Of a DNA stretch of 64,000 bases, positions 8,940 through 17,193 are shown in pieces. Position 1 is the first letter of the stretch; the number at the start of each line of letters is the position of its first letter. Under the pieces are notes generated by a model, which saw only the letters and a program-made list of their open reading frames with translations, was not told the DNA's origin and did not search any database. The stretch comes from Actinomycetota bacterium (GTDB lineage: Bacteria > Actinomycetota > Nitriliruptoria > Nitriliruptorales > Nitriliruptoraceae). The position numbers and the translations under genes were made by a program. Location: contig JAHWKY010000003.1 in the NCBI GenBank assembly GCA_019347575.1, forward strand, positions 62,001 to 126,000. The letters run 5' to 3'.

Positions 8940-11900
8940 CTAACCGAGATCGAGTTCGGCGAGCTCGGCACGGATGCGCCCCAGGACGGAACCACTGGAG
9001 GTCGGGGGCGAGGCTGACGGTGGTGAGCCCAGGAACCGTCTGAGATCCTCTCCATCGCGGCACACCGTGACACGGTCAGCGAAGTCGAGTTCGTCGATGG
9101 GCACGACGGCGGCGAGGTCAACGATGGCTGCGGGAACCCCGGCGTGCAGCGCGTCTGCCAGTGCCGACGAGTAGATCGAGAGCGCGACGTCGGCGCAGCC
9201 CAGCACCGATCGGAGCGGAGCCTCTCGATCCGTGAGCACCCGTATCCGCGGAGAGGTGAGCACCTCACGCTCGAGCTCGCCGCTGGCTCCCTCGCGCAGC
9301 TTGACCAGCAACTTCCACCCCGGGAGCGCCTCCACCGTCGCTCGGATCGATTCGTAGGTGCGACGGATGCTGCTGGTCGTGAGCAGCGGTCCTTTCGCGG
9401 CCTGCGGGAAGAGCACCGCCAGACGGTCCCGATCCTTCCACGCCACGATGTGCTCGGGGCACGGCGCGTCGGTGACTTCCCAGGCGGCGTTCCCCACGGA
9501 GGCGATCCGTCGACGCGGGTCGTAACCGTCCAGGTGCATCGCGCGCTCGGCTCGTTGGCTCCATGCCAACATGAGGTCGAAGCTCAGGAGGTCGGCGATC
9601 GAGAACGGGAGGATGGCACCGTGCTGGACATCGATACTCGTGACCGGCGCCGTGCTGGCCAGCGGCCCCCAGACCGTCCGGTCCATCGATCCGGCGAGGA
9701 CGCGCACCTCGCGCGAACGCACGAGCCCGTCCAGCGGACTCGCGATCTTGAGCAGCTGCAGGCCCTCGGCGAGGACATCGAGGAGCTCGTGGCGCTGTGC
9801 GGGGTCCGACAACGACAACTGCTCTTCGGCTCGCACCAGGGCTGCCGTGCCGGCTCCGTGAGCCTCTTCGTCGATGTGGAGCTCGGCGAACGTTGCGGCG
9901 TCGATCGTAACGCGGGGCCCGGCGATGGCCTCGATCGTCTCGTGCGTACCGGGACGGTCGTTCTTCGCGAGCAGGACCGTCGGAAGCCGCTCGCCGAGCT
10001 CAGCGGCGAGGCACGTCAGGATGGCGCGTTCCGTCGCTGCCCCGACGAGGACGACGGCGCTGCCACGTGGGACGCTGGAGGTCGCCTCTGTCCCGTGGGG
10101 CGGGCCACGACGGGCGCCCAGCGCCTTGCGGTGTCGGGCCAGAAGATCACGTCGCACCGTGTGGCCCGCCGTGAACGGACCGCCGGGCGCATCGATCGCC
10201 TCGGCTACGTCCACAAGCTGCGTGGTCGTCAACATCGTGTTGACGACGGTCGCCGGCCCACGGTGGGTGCGGAGGAAGGCGATGAGCGGCGGAAGCTCCT
10301 GGATGCCTAGGCGCAGCGTGAGAGCCAGACGCAGGACCGGCACGAGATCCAGGCTCGGCACCAGATCCCGGAGTAGCGAGGGAGTAGCGGCGAGCAGGGC
10401 GTCGACGCGCTCGTCCGCAAGCCGGCGTGCCGTGGGGAAGTAGTCGGGTAGGAGCGCGACGGCAGGGACATCGGCCAGCGGCTCCACGTCGACCGCGGTG
10501 ACCTTGCTGGAGGATCCGAACCGCTCACGCAGAAGTCGATCGAGCTTCGTCGATCGGTGGCGGAGGTAGATCGTCTCAGGAGTCCTGGCACGTCCGTGCG
10601 CGCCGGCAGGCATGACCGCTTCGTTGCTCTCCGGATCAGGCAAGCCGAGGAACCTGCCGATGACGGCGGCCGAATGTCGGCCCGAGTGGTAGGTGCTCAC
10701 GTAGGCGGGGCCACGGGCGGCGATCGCGCGGTACCGATCGGGTTCCGCGCAGATGGAGGAGAGCACCTCACCCAGATCGTCCGGTGTCGCCTCGACGATG
10801 GGGACCTCGGTCCCGAGTTTGGCGATTCGGTCTCGGATCGGCTCGCGGATGTGTCCGACGACGACCCTCCCAGAGGCGAGGGCTTGGGAGGCCAGGAGTC
10901 CGTAGCTGCCGATACGGAACTGGTCGAGCACGACATCGGCATCGCGTAGCGTGTCCGGCATCTGCTCGAACGGAACGCCTCGGAGACGGCGGTACTCGAT
11001 CCGACCCGCCTCGTGGAGCGGTACGCACACCTCGTCGACGTACCCCGAGCCCTTCATCACCTCCTTCGACGGGGCGTGGACGACGACCGGCCGGTCACGT
11101 CGGAGCGGTGGTCGACCACCTCCCCACGTGCCCAACTCGAGCACGTGGGGGAGCCACGTGGCTGAGGGAACGTCATCGAGCAGGTCGACGGTGGTCACGA
11201 ACATCGGTCCATCGAAGGCTTCGACGTAGGGCCGGATCGCGTCCACCTGGGTCTGCAGCTTCTCGGTGAGCGGATGCTCGCCGCCGCGGAAGGGCGACCA
11301 CGGCTCGATCTCCGCGTGGCGTCTGGGATCGCGGATCTCCGAACCGCGGAAGACGAGGCCGACCGCGATCCGGTGACTCGCCAGGGCGGGTAGGTCGTCG
11401 AAGAAGTACCTCCCGTTCAACCGGCCGAGCACCGAGAGCGCCTGCTCGACCAGCACGTGCGAATAGTTCTCGAGGACGTAACGCGTCCACTGCAGCTGCC
11501 AGTCGAGCGAACGCCACTGTCCGATCGAGATGCTGTGATGGCTCGGGAACGCCATGTCGAGGCGGCCGGTCGCGAACTGGACCCCGAACACCTCGACGTC
11601 GACCGAGGGGTACCACTCCTGTAGTGCCTGCGACCAGGCCCATGCCTGTCCGTTGCCGTTCCTCGGGCCGATCCCCAGGCGACGCACACGCGCGAGGGCC
11701 TTCGCCAGCGGTGGAGTCAACGGGGTGGGACGACTCGCCTGGACCGGGGTGCGATGGCTGGGTAGGTCGCGGCCGAGCAGTTGCCCGTAGGCGGTTACGA
11801 GATCGCCGGTGCTGGCAGTGTGGTCCAAGACGACATCGAGGCCCTGCCGCTGGGCTCGCGGTAGCCGACACGCCGTCTCGTCGTCCGCCACCACGTAGAG

Positions 11901-12560
11901 ATCCTGGCCCGTCGCGGCGCCACGGATCCGGAAGTCGAACGCGACGCGTACCGCGGCGGGATCCAGCACATGCACGACATCAGGTCGCAACTCGTCGAGA
12001 GCCGGCCCGAGGATCAGTTCGAACTCGTCGGCGCGTCGTTCCGGCTGGGTCTCCGCGTCATGATCGGCGTCACCCTGTGGGGCACCGATCTCGACCCGTC
12101 GGCGTTCGACCCTGCGGCGCACGGCGATGCCACGGCGCAGCGTCCCGATGTAGATCCTGGCCAGCCACCCCAGCGCGCGACGGATGGGTTTAGGGGCGTC
12201 CGCGACGGCGACCTTGGTCCGAGCGATCCTGGTGGCGGTGCGACGTTCGCGCAGCTTCCCGCGCTGACGGGCACTAGTGACCTCGTCCTGGTCGGACAGG
12301 CCCACGAGCCGCCGCCACCGGGGCACTCGGTTCCCGCCTCCGCCCCGTCGCAGTCGGATCCGGTGGGGTACCTCGACGTGCCAGAAGCCATCGCCCTGGG
12401 TGATCCCACGCTGGGATCCGTGAGCGAGACCCACAACCGTCACCTCGAGGCCGTGCCTGGCGAGGCTCCGTGCGATGTCCTCGACCTGAGGGTCGCCGAC
12501 GAGGCGTCGTCCTGCGGTGATGACCACGTGGGCGACCGCAGGCTCGGCCGTTTCACCCAC
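8940..12560 (-). CDS. Very large three-part glycosyltransferase
   Basis: A 1206-residue protein. I chose the GTG at 12560 because GGGAGGA precedes it by six bases; a TTG at 12596 would add 12 residues without such a site. Three blocks are visible. Residues 1-290 look like a GT4 acceptor domain (VVITAGRRL, then DVVHVLDPAAVRVAF). Residues about 300-650 form a second GT-B unit, similar to the truncated protein at 2-991. Residues about 700-1206 resemble the capsule/CDP-glycerol-transferase-like GT-B group (SIDVQHGAILPFS, ending in SIYSSALADALHAGVPAAIVD). It lies 16 bases after the TPR glycosyltransferase gene. It could add several residues in one polypeptide; which blocks are catalytic is unknown. 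Confidence 0.78.
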   Translation of the reverse strand: MGETAEPAVAHVVITAGRRLVGDPQVEDIARSLARHGLEVTVVGLAHGSQRGITQGDGFWHVEVPHRIRLRRGGGGNRVPRWRRLVGLSDQDEVTSARQRGKLRERRTATRIARTKVAVADAPKPIRRALGWLARIYIGTLRRGIAVRRRVERRRVEIGAPQGDADHDAETQPERRADEFELILGPALDELRPDVVHVLDPAAVRVAFDFRIRGAATGQDLYVVADDETACRLPRAQRQGLDVVLDHTASTGDLVTAYGQLLGRDLPSHRTPVQASRPTPLTPPLAKALARVRRLGIGPRNGNGQAWAWSQALQEWYPSVDVEVFGVQFATGRLDMAFPSHHSISIGQWRSLDWQLQWTRYVLENYSHVLVEQALSVLGRLNGRYFFDDLPALASHRIAVGLVFRGSEIRDPRRHAEIEPWSPFRGGEHPLTEKLQTQVDAIRPYVEAFDGPMFVTTVDLLDDVPSATWLPHVLELGTWGGGRPPLRRDRPVVVHAPSKEVMKGSGYVDEVCVPLHEAGRIEYRRLRGVPFEQMPDTLRDADVVLDQFRIGSYGLLASQALASGRVVVGHIREPIRDRIAKLGTEVPIVEATPDDLGEVLSSICAEPDRYRAIAARGPAYVSTYHSGRHSAAVIGRFLGLPDPESNEAVMPAGAHGRARTPETIYLRHRSTKLDRLLRERFGSSSKVTAVDVEPLADVPAVALLPDYFPTARRLADERVDALLAATPSLLRDLVPSLDLVPVLRLALTLRLGIQELPPLIAFLRTHRGPATVVNTMLTTTQLVDVAEAIDAPGGPFTAGHTVRRDLLARHRKALGARRGPPHGTEATSSVPRGSAVVLVGAATERAILTCLAAELGERLPTVLLAKNDRPGTHETIEAIAGPRVTIDAATFAELHIDEEAHGAGTAALVRAEEQLSLSDPAQRHELLDVLAEGLQLLKIASPLDGLVRSREVRVLAGSMDRTVWGPLASTAPVTSIDVQHGAILPFSIADLLSFDLMLAWSQRAERAMHLDGYDPRRRIASVGNAAWEVTDAPCPEHIVAWKDRDRLAVLFPQAAKGPLLTTSSIRRTYESIRATVEALPGWKLLVKLREGASGELEREVLTSPRIRVLTDREAPLRSVLGCADVALSIYSSALADALHAGVPAAIVDLAAVVPIDELDFADRVTVCRDGEDLRRFLGSPPSASPPTSSGSVLGRIRAELAELDLG

Positions 12561-12576
12561 GCGTGTTCCTCCCGAG

Positions 12577-14994
12577 CTACGAGCGGGGATGCCCAAGCCT
12601 AGTGCCCAGCCCCGGGACCGCAGCCGGGTCGAGGAGCGCCGCTGGATCCGCCCCCGTCGCCAGAGCCAGGACGGCCCGGGCGACCCGCCCGGCAGGGTTG
12701 TCGGCCACGAGGTGGGGGTTGCGTTCGAAGTACGCGTGCCGACGCCGATCCGACGCCTCGCGGACCGCGGGATCCGTCAGGAGCGAGACGACCCCGTGAC
12801 GGGTCTGGTCCTCGGTCGTGGCACCGTCGGCGAGGCCGACGTCGACGTAGGGAACGGGTAGCGGCTCACCCGTCAGGTTCACGGACAGCACGCGACGGTC
12901 GAGGATCGCGGCCTCGATGACCACCGTGCTCCACCCTGAGACAACCAGGTCGGCTTCGACCAACTGCTCCGCGATCGCCCCGCCGTGGCCGACGGTGAAG
13001 TGATCAGGTGAGAGATGTCGAGCGAGGAGACCTTCGTACCACACGCCACGGCTCTCGGGGTCCCGCGGGTGCATCCGCACGTCGAGGCGAGCGTCGGGGA
13101 CCTGCGCGACACCGCTGGCCACCGCGCCGAGCAGCCGCTCACAGTACGTCTCGGCGTAGCGCTGCAGCGCGAGCAGTACCCGGGAGCTCGAGCCTTGGGG
13201 CCGCGCTCGCGCCAACAGTTCCTCCCGGCGGGTCACGAGCGCGGTGAACCGGGGGATCCCCGTCATGAGGATCCGGTGAGGGGCGCAGCCGAAGTAGTCG
13301 ATGTACAGATCGCGCGTGTGGTCATCGTGAACGGCGATCCAATCGGCCTGTAGCGGCTTCCACCGCGGCGAGGCGGAGAACACGGCAGCTTGCGGGAAGA
13401 GGCTGGGCACGCGGTGCCGGCGCGCGAGGGCTGCTGCGATCCGTGCCTCGGGGAACCGATCGGGAGCGAGGATCAGCGCGTCGGGGCGGCGACGCTCGAG
13501 GTGGCGGTCGAGGTGGATGGCGAACCTGCGGTACGCCGGAAGACGAGCACGAACCAGCCGTTCCACGTGCGGCTCGAGAACGGGCCAGATGTCGACGTCG
13601 TCGACCCCCCAGCTACGTCCGCTGGCCTGCGCGAGCGCCTCACGTGCCGTCCACCACAGGATCGAGGGCAGTCCGATGGCAGCGTCGTGCTCGGACGTCA
13701 GGAGCGCGAGGTGGTCGTCGAGCTCCACCCGTCCTGGGTAGCGCTCGGCCAGGTCGCGGTACTCGATGTAGCTGGTCTCCTTCGTGCCCAGGAGTGGGAT
13801 GTCGATGACCGCTCGGTCGGTCAGGCACTCGAGCACCGGCGCCGAGTTCTGGACGTGCTGGGCCATGGGTGAGGCGATCACGGTGATGGTCGGCGTCGAG
13901 CGACGTCGTCGCCGGGGGCGGTGACCCGTCCGAGAGGCGGTGCGTGGGAGGGGCCACAGCGTCGGGGGTTCGACGAGCACAGGCGGTGTCACCCCGGCAG
14001 CGCGGTCGTGGTACTCGTCGGATGTCCACGGCAGGGCGTCGTACAACCCCGCCCGGCTCGACGCCCAGTACGACAGCACACGGTCCGGGCCGAACCGCTC
14101 CTCCGCGAAGCCTCGCACGGTGCGGTTCAGTCGGTTGTCACCGAGCAGGAAGATCACCTGCCGGTAGCGTCCAGAACGGAGGAGGTCAGCGAGGACGGTC
14201 ACCGTCTTCCCCACCGCGAAGGCGCTGTCTCCGACGCGGTACGACATCCGATCGAGGAGGTCGACGCCCACGATGTGATGGAGTTCAGACGGCAGGTTCG
14301 ATGCGATCAGCGCAACGATCCGCTCCCCCAGCGGATCGGTCTGTGTCGCGACACGCACGTCGAGGCTCTGCAGCCCCTCCGTTCCGTGGTCGAGCAGTGC
14401 CGTGATGCCCCCTGGGCTCAGCCTGGCGACCTTGTCGCTCAGCCGCGACTCCGTCACGACGACGTGCCCTTCCGGCATCAGACGAAGGTACGCGGGCAGG
14501 ATCACCGGACTGACGCCGGCCTCCACGACGACGAGGTCCGGCCCTCGATCGTGAGGCGGGAGAGGTCGAACCTCGTCGAGCGGTCTCTCGGGCAGGTCAG
14601 CGAGTGCGAGGAGCAAGCCCTCCGCTTCGGTATCGTCCACGACCAGCTCCAGGACCTCCTGGAGCAGGTGCCGAGCGACCTCGCGCTCGCCCTCGGCCAG
14701 GTACTGCCGGGCACGTCCTCGCAGTGCGACCGCGAAGCGAACCGGCAGCTTGGGATCGCCGGGGTACAGCTCGAACGAGCGCCGGAACAAAGGCAACGCG
14801 TCCGCGTACAGGCCCTCCCTCGTCGCGAGCTTCGCCTTGTGGTGCAGCAGACCCGCCAGCTTGGCGGTCGCCTTGGCGAAGGTCGGATCTGAGTCGACGA
14901 CCGCTTCGAAGCGGTCGATCGCGGTATCGATGTCGCCGGTCTTGTAGGCCGCCTGACCCTCGGCGTAGAGCGTGGCGGTGTCGCGACGATCCAT
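12577..14994 (-). CDS. TPR-containing GT-B glycosyltransferase
   Basis: An 805-residue protein. I take the ATG at 14994; the frame is open further upstream, but that stretch is antisense to the divergent sulfotransferase-like gene. Residues 1-130 contain TPR-like helical pairs (YAEGQAAYKTGDIDTAIDRF, then ATAKLAGLLHHKAKLA). The rest looks like two Rossmann-type halves of a surface-polysaccharide GT-B enzyme: PDALILAPDRFPEARIAAAL, SLFPQAAVF, RILMTGIPRFTAL, RLDVRMHPRD and a final VVSGWSTVVIEAAILDRRVL, where capsule synthases bind the donor. It is first in a minus-strand operon with the giant glycosyltransferase and the WbpI-like epimerase. Substrate unknown. Confidence 0.75.
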   Translation of the reverse strand: MDRRDTATLYAEGQAAYKTGDIDTAIDRFEAVVDSDPTFAKATAKLAGLLHHKAKLATREGLYADALPLFRRSFELYPGDPKLPVRFAVALRGRARQYLAEGEREVARHLLQEVLELVVDDTEAEGLLLALADLPERPLDEVRPLPPHDRGPDLVVVEAGVSPVILPAYLRLMPEGHVVVTESRLSDKVARLSPGGITALLDHGTEGLQSLDVRVATQTDPLGERIVALIASNLPSELHHIVGVDLLDRMSYRVGDSAFAVGKTVTVLADLLRSGRYRQVIFLLGDNRLNRTVRGFAEERFGPDRVLSYWASSRAGLYDALPWTSDEYHDRAAGVTPPVLVEPPTLWPLPRTASRTGHRPRRRRRSTPTITVIASPMAQHVQNSAPVLECLTDRAVIDIPLLGTKETSYIEYRDLAERYPGRVELDDHLALLTSEHDAAIGLPSILWWTAREALAQASGRSWGVDDVDIWPVLEPHVERLVRARLPAYRRFAIHLDRHLERRRPDALILAPDRFPEARIAAALARRHRVPSLFPQAAVFSASPRWKPLQADWIAVHDDHTRDLYIDYFGCAPHRILMTGIPRFTALVTRREELLARARPQGSSSRVLLALQRYAETYCERLLGAVASGVAQVPDARLDVRMHPRDPESRGVWYEGLLARHLSPDHFTVGHGGAIAEQLVEADLVVSGWSTVVIEAAILDRRVLSVNLTGEPLPVPYVDVGLADGATTEDQTRHGVVSLLTDPAVREASDRRRHAYFERNPHLVADNPAGRVARAVLALATGADPAALLDPAAVPGLGTRLGHPRS

Positions 14995-15062
14995 CGGTGG
15001 AGGCCCGTGAGTGCGAGTCGGGGTTACGGCCGACCGACACGGGGAAGGCGACGTGTGGGTCG

Positions 15063-15079
15063 TAGGCTGGCCGAGCCTA
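15063..15079. promoter_or_regulatory. Symmetric divergent -10 elements
   Basis: TAGGCT at 15063-15068 on the plus strand and TAGGCT on the minus strand (AGCCTA at 15074-15079) form a perfect palindrome with a 5-base centre, between the divergent TPR glycosyltransferase and sulfotransferase-like genes. Each half is an acceptable actinobacterial TANNNT -10 box pointing at its own gene, so a protein or polymerase bound here could affect both. No clear -35 element is visible. Prediction only. Confidence 0.4.
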
Positions 15080-15087
15080 ACAGCATC

Positions 15088-16059
15088 GTGATCTCCGAGC
15101 GGTGGGAGGACGTGGCGGGAGTGGGGGCACCAGGATCGACGGGACCGTGGTTCCACCTCGGCCACGCCGGCCCGGCATCCGCGTGGCTCCGGCACGTGCT
15201 GATCCGCCGACACCCTCAACTGCGTCTGTTCCCGCAGGCGAACCGGCTGGCGCCCACGTTGCTCCGACGCATCCCCGGGGAGCGTGAGTTCGATCCGGAC
15301 CACCCTGCGTGGCAGTCGCTGGTGCGCGCGGCTCGACCGGTGATGGGCAAGGTGAGCGTGGCCTCGTTCGATGGGTTCACCGCGCTCGGTGAGGCGACGC
15401 GGTCCTCCCTGGAACGCAGCTTGAGACGCCTCGGTTCTCTCTTCCCCGAAGCTCGCATCCTGTTCGTCGTCCGCGAACAGGTGGCTGCCGTCGCCACGGC
15501 GTACGCCGAACATCTCGATGCGGGCGGCCAGGGCAGTGCACGGCGTTTCGTGAGCGAGCTGTGCCAGGAGGGCGCGAGCGACGTCCTGCACCACGACGCG
15601 ACGATCGAGCTCCTCCGTGACGTCTTCGGGGACGATCGGGTCGAGGTCCTGCTCGACGAGGACTGCCTCGTCGATCCCGAGGCGTGGGCCGCTCGCTGCT
15701 ACTCGTCCCTGGGGGTTCAGAGTGACGCACCGTGGCTCGTCGACCTGGAGCGTCCGTCCCTGTGCGCGAGGTCACGTTCGACCGTCATCCTCCAGCGTGC
15801 GCTCAACCGAGCGTTCGGTCCCTCTACCTCCGATCCGAGGACCGTCACCCCCCGGTGGCCTGGTTGGGTGAGATCGCTCCCCGTGCCTCGCGCCGGTCCT
15901 GTCGACGAGGACCCCCGGGTCAGGTGGGAGACCCCGATCGCCTCCATGCCATCATCACTGGCGCGCGACCTCGGTCGGCGCTACGTGCAGAGCAACCGCC
16001 GCGCCGAGCAGATGACGGGGTACGACCTCTCCGGTGCTGGCTACGCCGTCACGTCCTGA
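15088..16059 (+). CDS. Sulfotransferase-like protein with atypical PAPS loop
   Basis: A 323-residue protein from GTG 15088. Starts at 15007, 15112 and 15121 are possible; 15088 is preferred because a -10-like box lies just upstream at 15063. The opening GPWFHLGHAGPASAWLRHVL aligns in pattern with the sulfotransferase FHIGxPKTGTTWLQ 5'-phosphosulfate loop but lacks the Lys-Thr/Ser pair. Near residue 130, ARILFVVREQVAAVATAYAEH matches the 3'-phosphate-binding strand and helix of the family. It may sulfate the polysaccharide, or be an inactive or divergent relative. It lies between glycosyltransferase operons, and its 3' end overlaps the convergent epimerase gene by 19 bases. Confidence 0.6.
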   Translation: MISERWEDVAGVGAPGSTGPWFHLGHAGPASAWLRHVLIRRHPQLRLFPQANRLAPTLLRRIPGEREFDPDHPAWQSLVRAARPVMGKVSVASFDGFTALGEATRSSLERSLRRLGSLFPEARILFVVREQVAAVATAYAEHLDAGGQGSARRFVSELCQEGASDVLHHDATIELLRDVFGDDRVEVLLDEDCLVDPEAWAARCYSSLGVQSDAPWLVDLERPSLCARSRSTVILQRALNRAFGPSTSDPRTVTPRWPGWVRSLPVPRAGPVDEDPRVRWETPIASMPSSLARDLGRRYVQSNRRAEQMTGYDLSGAGYAVTS

Positions 16060-17063
16060 CCTACCGACCAGTTGCCGTGGTAGTTCCCGCGGTCCTCCAC
16101 CTCGTGGAAGAGCCCCGCCTCGACCGCCGCGACCAAGCGCGGGACGAAGTCAGCTACCGAGCGCTGCGTCGTGAACCCGAGGACGCGCTCGATCTTGTCG
16201 AAGGACACCCGGTAGTTGCGCGGGTCGGAACCGTGCTCCCCGTACTCGACCTCCCCGTCGAGGTGGCGAAGGATCTCCTGAACGATCGTGGCCTTCGTCC
16301 AGTTGCTATCGCCACCGCCGACGTTGAAGACCTCGCCGGCGACGTCAGTGCTCGACGCCTGGAGCGCGAGCAGGATGGCGCGGGCGATGTCATGGGTGTG
16401 ACAGTACGGCCGCCAGGTGTCCTTGTCGTAGACGAGGAGGTTCCGGCCGAGCGCGAGTTCGCGGACGAACTCGTTCACGGTCAGGTCGAACCGCATGCGG
16501 GGCGATCCCCCGTACGCGGTCGCGATCCGGAGGATGACGGGTTCGAAGGCGAGCTCGTCCTGCTCCTCGACCAGCCACCTCTCGAGTGCCACCTTGGTCT
16601 CGGCGTACAGCGACTTCGGGTTCAGCGCATCGGTCTCGACGGCCGGCGTGTCGGTGTCACGGAGCCCGTAGTTGCTGCACGTCGACGTGAAGACCACGCG
16701 CTCGACGCCGGCGTCTGACGCGGCCTGAAGGAAGCGTTCGCTGCCATCGACGTTGATGCTGCGCGTCAGATCGGGGTACTGCTTGCTGATCGGATCACCG
16801 ACCATCGATGCGAGCAGAACGACGTCGGTGATGTCCTCGAACGCCGCGGACGAGGCACCGACGTCGCGCAGATCCCCCCGGACGAGCGAGAACGCTGGCT
16901 CGTCGATAACGCTGGAGAGGGAATCCGCGTGTCCGTAGATGAACCGGTCGAGGACCCGGACGCGGTAACCGGATGTCAGGAGGGCGCGTACCAGAACCGA
17001 ACCCACGTACCCGCCACCCCCGACGACGAGGACGTGGCGGTTCGCCGGTGCGGTGTCGGACAT
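16041..17063 (-). CDS. NAD-dependent sugar epimerase/dehydratase (extended SDR)
   Basis: A 340-residue extended short-chain dehydrogenase. The dinucleotide motif is VVGGGGYVGS near residue 15, the catalytic pair is YAETK near residue 150, and the active-site serine lies in FTSTCSNYG. A true nucleotide-sugar 4,6-dehydratase has a T-D-E triad at that spot; here it reads T-C-S, so LegB or RmlB activity is unlikely and an epimerase or reductase is more plausible. It is divergent from the LegFH operon across 130 bases holding candidate -10 boxes for both (TACGCT at 17155-17160 plus, and 17110-17105 minus). Substrate unknown. Confidence 0.8.
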   Translation of the reverse strand: MSDTAPANRHVLVVGGGGYVGSVLVRALLTSGYRVRVLDRFIYGHADSLSSVIDEPAFSLVRGDLRDVGASSAAFEDITDVVLLASMVGDPISKQYPDLTRSINVDGSERFLQAASDAGVERVVFTSTCSNYGLRDTDTPAVETDALNPKSLYAETKVALERWLVEEQDELAFEPVILRIATAYGGSPRMRFDLTVNEFVRELALGRNLLVYDKDTWRPYCHTHDIARAILLALQASSTDVAGEVFNVGGGDSNWTKATIVQEILRHLDGEVEYGEHGSDPRNYRVSFDKIERVLGFTTQRSVADFVPRLVAAVEAGLFHEVEDRGNYHGNWSVGQDVTA

Positions 17064-17154
17064 GTTTCACCCCGAGATGTGGGCGTGACGGGAGCGGGCC
17101 GTGCAGCGTAGCGCTGACTCACCAACGCGAAGATGGCGTAGGGCCACCGCTGAG

Positions 17155-17160
17155 TACGCT
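17155..17160 (+). promoter_or_regulatory. Candidate -10 box of the legionaminic operon
   Basis: TACGCT lies 33 bases before the LegFH start codon in a 130-base divergent spacer. A matching TACGCT on the minus strand (17105-17110) serves the SDR gene. No convincing -35 hexamer was found for either. Confidence 0.35.
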
Positions 17161-17193
17161 GACGCGCAGCCAGCACGGAGTCCACGACACCCG

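Noticed and set aside
12577-15594. 1005-residue version of the TPR glycosyltransferase
   Set aside because: The first 200 residues are antisense to the sulfotransferase-like gene and cross its promoter; the conserved TPR sequence begins at the ATG at 14994.
16041-17063. LegB (4,6-dehydratase) for the adjacent Leg operon
   Set aside because: The T-D-E catalytic segment is replaced by T-C-S, so only a generic extended SDR call is justified.
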